A stretch of 64,000 nucleotides of DNA, taken from the NCBI RefSeq assembly GCF_016774335.1, contig NZ_JAETWA010000045.1, positions 186,001 through 250,000 on the forward strand, given 5' to 3'. The translations under genes and the position numbers were made by a program. Position 1 is the stretch's first letter, and each line of letters opens with the position of its first letter. The notes below the pieces were generated by a model. The model did not search any database, was not told the origin of the DNA, and saw only the letters and a list, made by a program, of their open reading frames with translations. The stretch comes from Luteimonas saliphila (GTDB lineage Bacteria > Pseudomonadota > Gammaproteobacteria > Xanthomonadales > Xanthomonadaceae). Below, piece by piece: positions 38,501 to 47,800 of the stretch.

Positions 38501-38965
38501 GTGGCTGACTTCGAGTTCCGAATCGAGGGCCTTGAGGAAGTCAAGCGCAAGCTGAAGGCCCTGCCGGAGAAGTTCGCCAAGCGCGGGATGCGACGGGCAC
38601 TTCGCAAGGGCGCCAACATCGTGCGCAACGCGGCGCGCAACAACGCCAAGCGGATCGATGACCCAGCAACCCGCGAGCAAATCTGGAAGAACACCGTTGT
38701 TGCAGGTGGTGGAGCGCGGCGGGAGCGGCAGGAAGGCGGCCCGATGATGCGGATTGGCGTGCGTGGTGGCGCCAAGCCAACGAGCGGCGACAACGGCCAG
38801 CCCGGCGGTAACACGACCCACTGGCGGTTCATTGAGCTGGGGACAAGTCTCGCAGCCGCGCAGCCGTTCATGCGGCCCGCGCTGGCTAACAACGTGGCGG
38901 CCGTGACCAACGCCGTAGTGGACGCGGCAAAGGTCGAACTTGATAAGGAACTGGCGAAGCTCTGA
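38501..38965 (+). CDS. HK97 gp10-like tail/neck protein
   Basis: 154 residues from GTG 38501. RIEGLEEVKRKLKALPEKFA and ALRKGANIVRNAARNNAKRI, closing with FMRPALANNVAAVTNAVVDA, are typical of HK97 gp10-family neck proteins joining head and tail. Confidence 0.9.
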   Translation: MADFEFRIEGLEEVKRKLKALPEKFAKRGMRRALRKGANIVRNAARNNAKRIDDPATREQIWKNTVVAGGGARRERQEGGPMMRIGVRGGAKPTSGDNGQPGGNTTHWRFIELGTSLAAAQPFMRPALANNVAAVTNAVVDAAKVELDKELAKL

Positions 38966-39351
38966 TGATCCCGACCATCTTCACCTACGCCGCGCAGTCC
39001 GTCACAGTGACGACGCTGCTTGGCACGAACCCGACCCGGTTCTGGTCGTTCAACCAAGCGCCGCACGCCAAGGATGACGCCATCGCGGCTGCGCCCTATT
39101 CCGTATGGCAGTTGGTCTACGGCTCGCCCGCAAACTACATCGGCGGACTGCCCGATTCGGATAACACCGGAATCCAGGTGGACTGTTACGCCACCACCGC
39201 AACAGGTGCGCGCTCCGTGCTGATCGCCCTGCGCGACGCATTCGAGCCGCACGGCTACGTCACCGCATACAACGGCGAGGACAGGGACACCGCAACGGGC
39301 CTGTACCGCGCCGGCTTCACCGTCGAGTTCTGGACGGATAGAGGCAGCTAG
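38965..39351 (+). CDS. Tail completion/terminator protein (DUF3168-like)
   Basis: 128 residues. PYSVWQLVYGSPANYIGGLP, the VDCYATTATGARSVLIALRD block and LYRAGFTVEFWTDRGS fit the DUF3168 tail-completion family that caps the tail tube. Confidence 0.85.
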   Translation: MIPTIFTYAAQSVTVTTLLGTNPTRFWSFNQAPHAKDDAIAAAPYSVWQLVYGSPANYIGGLPDSDNTGIQVDCYATTATGARSVLIALRDAFEPHGYVTAYNGEDRDTATGLYRAGFTVEFWTDRGS

Positions 39352-39376
39352 TTCGGGGTCTAGAACCCGAAGCCGC

Positions 39377-39414
39377 CAGCCGTGAGGCTGCCGGTTCACC
39401 GCGCCGTGAGGCGC
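39377..39414 (+). other. Tandem GNRA-hairpin RNA element, copy 3 (tail tube leader)
   Basis: Hairpin A: CAGCC-GTGA-GGCTG (39377-39390). A 10-nt linker. Hairpin B: GCGCC-GTGA-GGCGC (39401-39414). A third hairpin TTCGGG/CCCGAA precedes at 39352-39371. The tail tube start is 28 bases downstream. Confidence 0.6.
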
Positions 39415-39442
39415 TGTTTCCCATCGATGGAAGGAAAGAAAA

Positions 39443-39925
39443 ATGCCAGCTCTGAATGTGCAGGGTTCCAACCTGTACTTCATCGACCCGGACGCCAGCG
39501 GCGGACCGGAGGTTGTTGAAGTCGGGTGCGTGACCACCCTTGACGGCCTGACGGCCTCCCGCGACCAGCTTGACGTGACCTGCATCTCCGACGAGGCGCG
39601 CAGGTTCGAGGCTGGTCTGCTGACGCCCGGCGCGGCGACGTTCACCATCCTGTTCGACCTGTCCGACGAGTCTCATGCGCGGATGCATGAACTCTACCGT
39701 GCCGGCACGACCTTGGAGTGGGCGCTCGGCTTGGCCGACAACCCGGACACTCCGCCGACCGGCGTCGATTCCGACGGGTTCATCCTGCCGACCGACCGCA
39801 GCTTCATCACGTTCGAGGGCTACCTGTCCGACTTCCCGTGGTCGTTCGCTACCGGGCAGAAGGTGACCAACAACATCTCTGTGCAGGTGTCGGACTTCCC
39901 GCTCCTGGTCCGCGCGACCACCTAA
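39443..39925 (+). CDS. Major tail tube protein
   Basis: 160 residues. Beta-rich (VVEVGCVTTLDGLTASRDQL, TFTILFDLSDESHARMHELY, ISVQVSDFPLLV) as in lambda-V/HK97 tail tube proteins. Strong ribosome site GGAAGGA. Preceded by a tandem GNRA-hairpin element and followed by a predicted pseudoknot. Confidence 0.88.
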   Translation: MPALNVQGSNLYFIDPDASGGPEVVEVGCVTTLDGLTASRDQLDVTCISDEARRFEAGLLTPGAATFTILFDLSDESHARMHELYRAGTTLEWALGLADNPDTPPTGVDSDGFILPTDRSFITFEGYLSDFPWSFATGQKVTNNISVQVSDFPLLVRATT

Positions 39926-39929
39926 CGGC

Positions 39930-39988
39930 GTAGCACTACCTTCGGAGGGGGTCAGCGGGGTTTCCTCGCCGTGCTACCGCGCCCCTCC
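39930..39988 (+). other. Predicted RNA pseudoknot after the tail tube gene
   Basis: Stem 1: GTAGCAC (39930-39936) with GTGCTAC (39971-39977). Stem 2: GGAGGGG (39944-39950) with CCCCTCC (39982-39988). The stems cross, so they form a pseudoknot, with an inner hairpin GCGGGG-TTT-CCTCGC (39955-39969). It lies in the 83-bp gap before the tail assembly chaperone. Confidence 0.5.
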
Positions 39989-40008
39989 ACCTATTCAGGC
40001 GAGACGAA

Positions 40009-40335
40009 ATGACCACGATGAAAGAACTGCGCGCCAAGGGCGCGCTGGTGTCGGACGTTCCTGTCCGCAAGGAAATCACCTTCAAGCTGGACGGCAGCGA
40101 TGACATCACCGCCGTGATCCATGTGAAGAAGCTGTCGGTCGGCGACCACGAGAACCTGTTTCTCACCGGCACCGACGACAAGAACCGGACCTGCAAGCTG
40201 ATCGCCGAGACGATCACGCTGGGCAACGACGGCAAAGAGAAAATCACCTTCAAGGATGCGTACCAGCTGCATCCGGCGCTGGCTGGCGCAATGCTCGCCG
40301 CCTTCAACGAGGTCAACGGCGCAAAAAAGCCCTAA
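40009..40335 (+). CDS. Tail assembly chaperone, short form (gpG-like)
   Basis: 108 residues. KLDGSDDITAVIHVKKLSVG and AYQLHPALAGAMLAAFNEVN fit gpG-like chaperones that coat the tape measure. The end reads GAKKP-stop over a slippery AAAAAAG, where a -1 shift opens the following frame. Confidence 0.85.
   Translation: MTTMKELRAKGALVSDVPVRKEITFKLDGSDDITAVIHVKKLSVGDHENLFLTGTDDKNRTCKLIAETITLGNDGKEKITFKDAYQLHPALAGAMLAAFNEVNGAKKP
40323..40329 (+). promoter_or_regulatory. -1 programmed frameshift site (A AAA AAG)
   Basis: The zero frame reads GCA AAA AAG CCC TAA. The heptamer A-AAA-AAG is the classic -1 slippery sequence (as in dnaX). Slipping yields a G-T fusion ending at 40634 instead of stopping at 40335. 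Confidence 0.85.
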
Positions 40336-40634
40336 CCGCTCGCGACAAGTTCCTGCACGACCTGGCCATGGCCCTCGGCATGACCGTGGCCGATGTGCGC
40401 GAGCGGGTGTCTTACGGGGAGCTGTTGGATTGGATGGCCTACACGGAAGAGATGGGACCGCTTAACGGGCATGTCCGCGTGGAGTGGGCGATTGCCCGCG
40501 CCGTCGCGCCATTCCTGAAAGACGTGACCCCGCGCGACCTGATGGCGTGGCCCAAGGAAGCGCCCAAGCCCGCAACCCCTGACGAAGTGTTCGGCGTCCT
40601 GATGGATGCCGCCCGAAAGAACAAGAAGGACTGA
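40329..40634 (+). CDS. Tail assembly chaperone, frameshift extension (gpT-like)
   Basis: Second half of the fusion made by -1 frameshifting: ALTARDKFLHDLAMALGMTV onward, about 101 residues, giving a full product of about 208. YGELLDWMAYTEEMG and the late DEVFGVLMDAARKNKKD resemble gpT parts of tail chaperones. A separate start at ATG 40368 has no good ribosome site, which supports frameshifting. Confidence 0.82.
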   Translation, partial: ALTARDKFLHDLAMALGMTVADVRERVSYGELLDWMAYTEEMGPLNGHVRVEWAIARAVAPFLKDVTPRDLMAWPKEAPKPATPDEVFGVLMDAARKNKKD

Positions 40635-40635
40635 T

Positions 40636-42744
40636 ATGGCAACCCGCAGCCTCGGCGCGTTGACGTTGGACATCATTGCCAAGATCGGCGGCTTCGAGCA
40701 GGGCATGGACAAGGCTGCCCGTGTCGCTGACCAGCGCATGAAGCAGATCGAGGCGCGGGCTAAGAAGTTCGGCGTGGCTGTGGGCGTTGCACTGGTGGCC
40801 GGCGCGGGGATCGTTGCCAACGAACTTCGCAAAGCCATCAACAGCATGGACGAGCTGACGAAGGCGGCGCAGCGTGCGAATGTTCCGGTCGAGGAATTCA
40901 CCAAGCTTGCCCATGCCGCCAGCTTGGCCGACGTTCAGATCCAAGACCTGCAATCGAGCATGGGCCGGCTCGCCAAGGCGCAGGGAGACGCGCTCAAGGA
41001 AACGTCGCAGCAGGGTCGCATCTTTGAAGCGCTAGGAATCGCGGTCAAGGACGCAGGAGGGAACCTGCGTTCGACCTATGAAGTGTTCCTTGACTTCGCG
41101 GATGCGTTCAAGCGCAACCAAGGGTCCCCGGAGATCATGGCGGCTGGCCTACTGCTGTTTGGCCGGTCGTTCCAGAACCTTGTCCCACTGCTGAAGGAAG
41201 GGTCGCAGGGGCTTCGCGATGCTGGCGACGAAGCGGAGCGCCTGGGGCTGGTGTTCAGCGCCGAGGCTGGGGCCAATGCCGAGAAGTTTAACGACGACCT
41301 GACCCGCCTGCGTGGCGCGCTTCGTGGCGTGTGGGTCGAGATTGCTCAGCAGCTTCTGCCGCAGCTTTCCGAGACGACGGACCGGCTGCAACAGTTGGCG
41401 AGGGATGGCGACCTCGCGTCCAACGCGGTCTCTGTTATTTCGGCGGCGATGAAGTCCGGCGTCTGGATCATTGAGCAGTACAACAACGCCGTTGCCCGGA
41501 CCTCGATCGCCATCGAGACGGTCGCCAACTCCGCGAGCGGGCTTGCGGAGATCATGCGCAACGTCGGCGTCGGAGGGCTGCTGAATGAAGGTTCCGTCCG
41601 AGACGGAATGGCGAAGGTCGCCAAGGCATTCGAGGACGGGCAGAAGCAACTAGACAACCTGATCGAGCGCCAGAACAGCCCGTGGCGCAACGTCCGTTCG
41701 GGCTCGTCCACGGTCACTCCGGGCGGCTCCGGCCCTGACAACCTCTCAGCTCTTGGGTTGGCGCTGGGGGATGCTCCCAAGCGCGGCGGCAAGTCCGAAG
41801 CGCAGAAGCAAGCCGAACAGCTACAGCGTTCCTACGACTCCCTGATGGAGACGATGCGCGAACGCATCGACCTGATGGGCGTCGAGTCCGAAGTCTCGCA
41901 AATGCTGTACCGCGTCACGAACGGCGACCTGAAGGCGCTGGACGACACGCGCAAGCAAGCACTGCTGACGCTGGCGGAGGAATTCGACGCCAAGAAGATG
42001 CTGCGCGAGGAAATCGAGAAAGAGAACAAGGAGCGAGAAGAAACCCAGAAGCGGATCAAGGACGGTCTGAAATATGGCGAGGAAGTGCTTGACCATCTCC
42101 GGTTCGAGCTTGAGCTGATGAGGATGGGCAACGCCGAGCGCGCCGCTGCCATCCAGCTTTACGGCATGGAATCTGAGGCGGTCGCCAAGTACGGGGAGGC
42201 CATCATCCAGGCTAACCGCGACATTGAAGAACAGCTCAGGCAGATCGATGTGGTGGACGACTTCCGTTCGGAGTTCGCCGACTTTTTCGAGGACGTGCTG
42301 ACTGGAACCAAGTCCATCAAGGACGCTTTCCGCGACATGCTGGACAACATCAACCGGATGATCCTGCGGCGTATCAACGAGAACTGGGTCGAGCAACTGT
42401 TCGGGCAAATGGGGACTACGCAGACAGGATCGTCTGGCGGGTGGCTTCAGCTATTTGGCAGCCTGTTCGGTAGCGGCAGGGCCAATGGCGGCGGCGTCAA
42501 GGCCGGGATGATCTATCCGGTTACCGAGTTCGGAGACGAAATGTTGACCGTCCGGGGACGGAACTATCTGCTGCCCGCCAGCTCGGGAACCGTCACCTCT
42601 AATCAGCAAATGGCGAGAGGCGGTGGTGGTGTGGTGTTCAACAACACCAACAACTTCAACCGCCCTGTAACGCGCAGCACCGGGCAACAGATCTCGCTTG
42701 AGATCGCTCAGAAGACTCGAATGGCAACGGTAAGGGATAGCTGA
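40636..42744 (+). CDS. Tape measure protein
   Basis: 702 residues. LGALTLDIIAKIGGFEQGMD opens as in many siphophage tape measures; long helical stretches follow, then a Gly-rich segment (SGGWLQLFGSLFGSGRANGG) and a C-terminal part with GMIYPVTEFGDEMLTVRGRN. By the usual 0.15 nm per residue it predicts a tail of roughly 100 nm. Confidence 0.9.
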   Translation: MATRSLGALTLDIIAKIGGFEQGMDKAARVADQRMKQIEARAKKFGVAVGVALVAGAGIVANELRKAINSMDELTKAAQRANVPVEEFTKLAHAASLADVQIQDLQSSMGRLAKAQGDALKETSQQGRIFEALGIAVKDAGGNLRSTYEVFLDFADAFKRNQGSPEIMAAGLLLFGRSFQNLVPLLKEGSQGLRDAGDEAERLGLVFSAEAGANAEKFNDDLTRLRGALRGVWVEIAQQLLPQLSETTDRLQQLARDGDLASNAVSVISAAMKSGVWIIEQYNNAVARTSIAIETVANSASGLAEIMRNVGVGGLLNEGSVRDGMAKVAKAFEDGQKQLDNLIERQNSPWRNVRSGSSTVTPGGSGPDNLSALGLALGDAPKRGGKSEAQKQAEQLQRSYDSLMETMRERIDLMGVESEVSQMLYRVTNGDLKALDDTRKQALLTLAEEFDAKKMLREEIEKENKEREETQKRIKDGLKYGEEVLDHLRFELELMRMGNAERAAAIQLYGMESEAVAKYGEAIIQANRDIEEQLRQIDVVDDFRSEFADFFEDVLTGTKSIKDAFRDMLDNINRMILRRINENWVEQLFGQMGTTQTGSSGGWLQLFGSLFGSGRANGGGVKAGMIYPVTEFGDEMLTVRGRNYLLPASSGTVTSNQQMARGGGGVVFNNTNNFNRPVTRSTGQQISLEIAQKTRMATVRDS

Positions 42745-43391
42745 TGGCACATCTTGAAGCATTCATTCCGGCCTGCGCGGCGTATGGCTGGGTCGGCGGC
42801 CCTGAGTTCAAGACTGAGGTGCTGCAGCTTCGGAATGGGAAGAAGCGGAAGAACGGAGAGTGGAGTCAACCCATCTATCGTTTCACGCTTCCGTTCAACA
42901 ATATCAGCCAGGGGATGTACCTCGGAATTCTCAATCACTTTCTCGCATGCCACGGGCAGCTGCACACGTTCCTCTATCGGAACCCGCTCGACTCTGCGGC
43001 GAACGATGAAGCATTCGCCGTTGGTGACGGAACGACCACCGTCTTTCAGCTCAAGAAGGTTAGCAATGTCGACGGAGTGTTTATGCAGCGGGACGTGACT
43101 GCGCTCTTCGTGCCAGGCGATAACGGTTCTGCAGTCCAGGCATCCATCGAGGTCACCGAGGACACTGTGCCCGCGATGGCGACCGTCGATTACGAGCGGG
43201 GGCTTGTTGCGTTCGACTCTCCCCCCGAACTCGGCGCGATCCTTCGATGGTCTGGTGATTTCGCGCATTGGGTCAGCTTCGCGCAGGACTGGCTTCCGTT
43301 CTCGATCGACAACAGGTCGGGCGCCGAGTATGTCAATAACGGGACGATAGATCTGATCGAGGAAGACCCGCCGGAAGAGGTTGAATCCTGA
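42744..43391 (+). CDS. DUF2460 distal tail protein
   Basis: 215 residues. FKTEVLQLRNGKKRKNGEWS and PIYRFTLPFNNISQGMYLGI, with FLYRNPLDSAANDEAFAVGD, mark the DUF2460 family found beside DUF2163 and NlpC/P60 genes in gene-transfer-agent-like tail tips. Overlaps the tape measure stop. Confidence 0.88.
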   Translation: MAHLEAFIPACAAYGWVGGPEFKTEVLQLRNGKKRKNGEWSQPIYRFTLPFNNISQGMYLGILNHFLACHGQLHTFLYRNPLDSAANDEAFAVGDGTTTVFQLKKVSNVDGVFMQRDVTALFVPGDNGSAVQASIEVTEDTVPAMATVDYERGLVAFDSPPELGAILRWSGDFAHWVSFAQDWLPFSIDNRSGAEYVNNGTIDLIEEDPPEEVES

Positions 43392-44392
43392 TGCGCGCCT
43401 GTTCGGAAGCGCTACTGCAGCATCTGCGCGGTTCCTCCACCACCATGTGCGGTCTGCTGAAGATCGGCCCGCTCGCAGACGGCAGCTATCTGTGCATGAC
43501 CTCGCTAGACCGGGACCTCACCTACGACGCCACCGCATGGGACCCGGCCGTGACCGGCGGCGAGCAGACCTACCACGCATCCACCGGCTTCCAGGACTCC
43601 GCCTATTCGGCCACGCACGACCTCGGCGTCGACAACGCAGAAGCCGAGACCCTTCAGCCAGTGTTCCCGAATACCAACGGCGTCACCGTTGAGATGATCG
43701 ACCGAGGCGACCTCGACGGCATCCCGTACGACATCCTGGTCGTGAACTACCGCGACCTGTCGATGGGGCACATCTACTGGGCCTCGGGCCCGCTGGGCGA
43801 GCAGATCGTTACGCGCGACGGCATCGTGAGGCTGGAGCTGCGCAGCTGGTCGCAGCTGATGAAGCAGCGGTCGGTGGTGCAGTACACGTCGGTCACCTGC
43901 CGCGCGGACTTCGGCTCGATGCCCATCGGTACCGGTGGCGGGATGATCGATGAGCGGTTCCCCTGCAACTACGACACCACCGACGAGTGGGTGCAGGTGG
44001 TGGTGACGGACGTCGGCACCGAGACGGTGCGCGAGTTCACCGTGGAGGCCGATGGCGGCGACACGCTGAACCCGGCGGCCGACTACTACGCGCCCGGCCT
44101 GATGGTGTGGGAGTCGGGCAACAACGCGGGCCAGCGGCTGGAGATCGAGGCCTACGACGACGGCGCCGTGAGCCTGATGATCGCCGCGCGCAACCCGGTG
44201 CAGGTGGGCGATGCCGGCCGGCTGCGGCGCTCGTGCACGAAGCACTGGACCGGGCACAACAGCTGCGAGACCTACGACAACCGGGAGTGGTTCCGCGGCG
44301 AGCCGAACCTGATGATCGGCGATGCCCTGGCGCTGAACGTGCCGGGCGTGGCCGGCGGTGGCAGCATCGACGGCACCGGTGAATCGGCATGA
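43391..44392 (+). CDS. DUF2163 tail-tip protein (BR0599 family)
   Basis: 333 residues. MCGLLKIGPLADGSYLCMTS and LDRDLTYDATAWDPAVTGGE, LRSWSQLMKQRSVVQYTSVT, and Cys-containing CRADFGSM/FPCNYD/CTKHWTGHNSCETYDN match the DUF2163 plus BR0599 C-terminal layout. Structural hub protein of the tail tip. Confidence 0.9.
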   Translation: MRACSEALLQHLRGSSTTMCGLLKIGPLADGSYLCMTSLDRDLTYDATAWDPAVTGGEQTYHASTGFQDSAYSATHDLGVDNAEAETLQPVFPNTNGVTVEMIDRGDLDGIPYDILVVNYRDLSMGHIYWASGPLGEQIVTRDGIVRLELRSWSQLMKQRSVVQYTSVTCRADFGSMPIGTGGGMIDERFPCNYDTTDEWVQVVVTDVGTETVREFTVEADGGDTLNPAADYYAPGLMVWESGNNAGQRLEIEAYDDGAVSLMIAARNPVQVGDAGRLRRSCTKHWTGHNSCETYDNREWFRGEPNLMIGDALALNVPGVAGGGSIDGTGESA

Positions 44393-44841
44393 GGCTGCTG
44401 GGCGCGCCGTTCACCGACGAGGAACGGCTGGCGGCCATCGCCGCCGCGCGTGCGCTGCTGGGCGTGCGCTGGGGCCACCATGGGCGCGGCAGGCGCCTGG
44501 ACTGCCTGGGCATGGTCCACGCCGCTGCCTGCGCCGTGCGCCCCGCCATTCCGGCCCTGCCGACCGACTACGGCCGCACGCCCTACGGCGGCACGCTGCG
44601 GTCGCGCATGTGCCAGTGGCTGGGCGACCCCGTGCAGCGCGAGCCCCGCCCGGGCGACGTGGTGTCGTGGACGCTCGCCGGCGAGGAAAACCATGTCGGC
44701 CTGATCACCGACCACCGCGACTACGGCATCGGCCTGATCCACTGCTATGCCCGCACCGCGGGCGGCAGCGGCGGCAAGGTGATCGAGCACGGCATCGACG
44801 CGAAAGAGCGGCGCCGCATCGTGGAGGTCTGGGCGCTATGA
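44389..44841 (+). CDS. NlpC/P60 tail peptidase
   Basis: 150 residues. Catalytic Cys in RLDCLGMVH, His in ENHVGLITDH; GVRWGHHGRGRRLDCLG is the usual GxxWxxxGR-DC context. Probably cuts murein peptide bonds at DNA entry. Overlaps neighbours by four bases. Confidence 0.9.
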   Translation: MRLLGAPFTDEERLAAIAAARALLGVRWGHHGRGRRLDCLGMVHAAACAVRPAIPALPTDYGRTPYGGTLRSRMCQWLGDPVQREPRPGDVVSWTLAGEENHVGLITDHRDYGIGLIHCYARTAGGSGGKVIEHGIDAKERRRIVEVWAL

Positions 44842-47800
44842 GCGGCAGCACCATTGGTGGGGTAGTCGGCGGCGTCATCGGCTTCGTCGTCACCGGCTTC
44901 AACCCTGCGGGCGCGCAATGGGGCGTCATGCTGGGCTCGATGGCCGGGTCGATCATCGACCCCGAGCGCATCGCTGCGCCCGACGGCCGCGACGCCCAGG
45001 AGCAGACCACCACCGACGGCATCCCGATCCCCGTCGTCTATGGCTCGCCGTCGCCGTTCATGGGCACCGTGCTGGATGGCGAGCGCAAGGCCCGCCGGAT
45101 CAAGGGCAAATACCAGTCCGGCAAGGGCGGCCCGCGCGTGCAGGAGCCGGACAGTTACCTGTGGACCGGTGCCATCCTGATCTGCGAGGGACCGATCGAC
45201 GGTCTGGCCTTCATCGTGCGCAACGGCGTGCTGGTGGCCGACTGGCGCGACAACCCGAAGATCCCAGCGGCCGAAACCGCCAAGTTCGCGAGCAAGATCC
45301 GCATCTACCTGGGCACCGAAGACCAGAACCCGGACCCGGCGCTCGAAGCGATTCACGGCGTGGGCAACACGCCCTACTACCGCGGCCGCGCCTACTTCGT
45401 CATCGTCGACGACGACGTCACCGACACCGCTGGCCGGATCGCGCAGTACGCCTTCGGCGTGGTCAAGAGCGGGCAGACCAACACGGTCACGGTGTCCGAG
45501 TACGCGACCCCGCCGCTGTCCAGATTCCAGAATGCCGACTGGCCGCTGGTCGACTCCGAGATCGAGTACGACCTGACGGGCTACATGCACAACTACAACG
45601 GGGACGGCGGCGCATATCTGTCCTCCTACACCGGCTCGTCCATTCAGGACATCAAGAGCCACTTCGCCGACCACCTCGGCGGCAACCGTTCCTTCACCGC
45701 GTTTCTGGGGTGGTCAGCCTCCACGGCCGTCGAGCCCGGCGGCGTCGCATCCGGGCCGTTGGGGTCTTTCGGTTACACCGGGCTGCAGACGCAACCCGAT
45801 GTGACGGACAACGCGCTGCTCTGGCTCGTCTTTGCGGACACGCAGCCAGAGAACATCCTCAGCACGATCGACTGCACGACGGTGCCGCTCGGCGCGCCGC
45901 CGAACACGTTCAACGAGTCCGGAATGCAGGTGATGCAGGTGCCAGGGAGCTACCCGGGCGCCTTCATCATGGCGGGCTACTGCATCCCGCCAGGTGCGCC
46001 CTACATCGTGGCCGGGCTGCCGGCGCTCTACATCAGGGTCAGCCGCAAGCGGCGAATTCCGGACTACGAGTTCGGAGATCCGTGCGACGAACGGATGCCG
46101 GTCAAGCTGCCGGATGCGCCGGCCTACCACATCGACTGCGATGGCGTGATCGACGGTTCCCCGGAGATATCGACCGCTACCGGGATCTTCCGTCACTTGA
46201 GGCTGCTTCAGTTGCAGACGATCGACGGACGCCTCCAGGTCACGGCGTACCCGGTCGGTCCCGTCCTGCGCAACGACGACCCCAACTACAGCAGCCAGGT
46301 CTTCTGGGAAAACGCCTACAACCAGGCCGTGCTCGCCGGTCGGATTCCAGCGGGTCTGACGTACGGCGTCGACTATCCGCAGGCATCGAGCACCGCCACC
46401 AATCCGGTCTACATCTACACCTATAGCACCACCACCATCGAACCGGACGAGGTGTTCCTGCAGGAGGTTCAGGAGGATCTGGCCTACCGCTGCGACGTGC
46501 CCGCGTCGCGCATCGACGCGAGCGAGCTGGCGGCCATCCCGATCCCTGGCTACATGGTGGCCACCCCGGCCACGGGCGCGAATGCCAGCCGCGGGCTGCA
46601 GCCGATGTTCTTCTACGACATGCCGGAGGTCGACGGCAAGATCCGTTGCGTGGTGCGCGGCAAGGCCGCAGTCGGCACGCTCACCGACGACGACTTCGTC
46701 TCGATCGAGACCGACGACGAGGACATCCGCAGCCAGCAGATCGAGTTCCCGAAGAAGATCCACCTGGCCTATCCGGACCCGGAGCTGAACTACGCCGTCA
46801 CGAAGCAGACGTTCTCGCGCGAGGCGGCGAGCGTGGTCAGCGTGGACGAGCAGATCGTGAGCACCACGATTCCATTCAGCGGTGACCAGGCTGCCAAGAT
46901 CGTCGACATCATGGGCAAGGTGGCGTGGGCTTCTGCCGAAGGCAGGATGAAGTGCACGCTGCCGCGCGAATTCACGCTGTGGACCCCGGCCGACTGCTTC
47001 AACTACAACGGCAAGCGCTGGGAGATCTTCAGCGCCAACTACGACAGCTACGCCACCATCGCGCTGGAGGCCCGCTACGACCGCGCCTCGAACTACCTGT
47101 CCATCGCCACGGGCAAGGATGCGCGGCCGCCCGGCGAGCAGACTTCCGGCCTTCGCGGCCCTACGCGACTGGAGACGATCAACCTGTCGCCGCTGCTCGA
47201 TTCGCAGGATCGGCTGGGCCTCTACTTCGGCGTGTGTGGCATCCTTGAGGGCTGGCGCGGTGGCATGGTCAGCGCCTCCATCGACGGCGGCGCCACGTAC
47301 ACCACGCTCGGCACCTGGCGTGACGGGTCGGTCATGGGGCACTCCACCACGGCGCTGGGCGAGGCCAGTCCATGGGTCTACGATCCCGCCGCCACCGTGA
47401 CGGTCAAGGTGCACGGCGGAGAGTTGGAATCGGCCACGTTCCTGCAGTTGCTCAACGAGGCGAACGCCTGCGTGATCGGCGACGAGGCGATCCAGTTTTC
47501 CCAGGCCGTGGAGTTGGACGAATACGTCTACGAGTTGACCGGCCTGACCCGCGCTCGCCACGGCACCACGATGCAGGCGCATGGCGTGCACAGCCGGTTC
47601 GTGCTGCTGGGGGGATCGCTGAACTTCGTGGAGCTGCAGGCGTCGTGGATCGGGCGCACGATCACCCTGCACGTGCAGAGCATCGGCACGCCGGCCGGCA
47701 CCGGCTACACCGAAACCTTTGTCTGGCAGCCGGCCAACGCGCAGACCGAGTGGCAGCCGTTCCAGTTCCAGCACGAGCACGACGGCAGCAGCACGCATGT

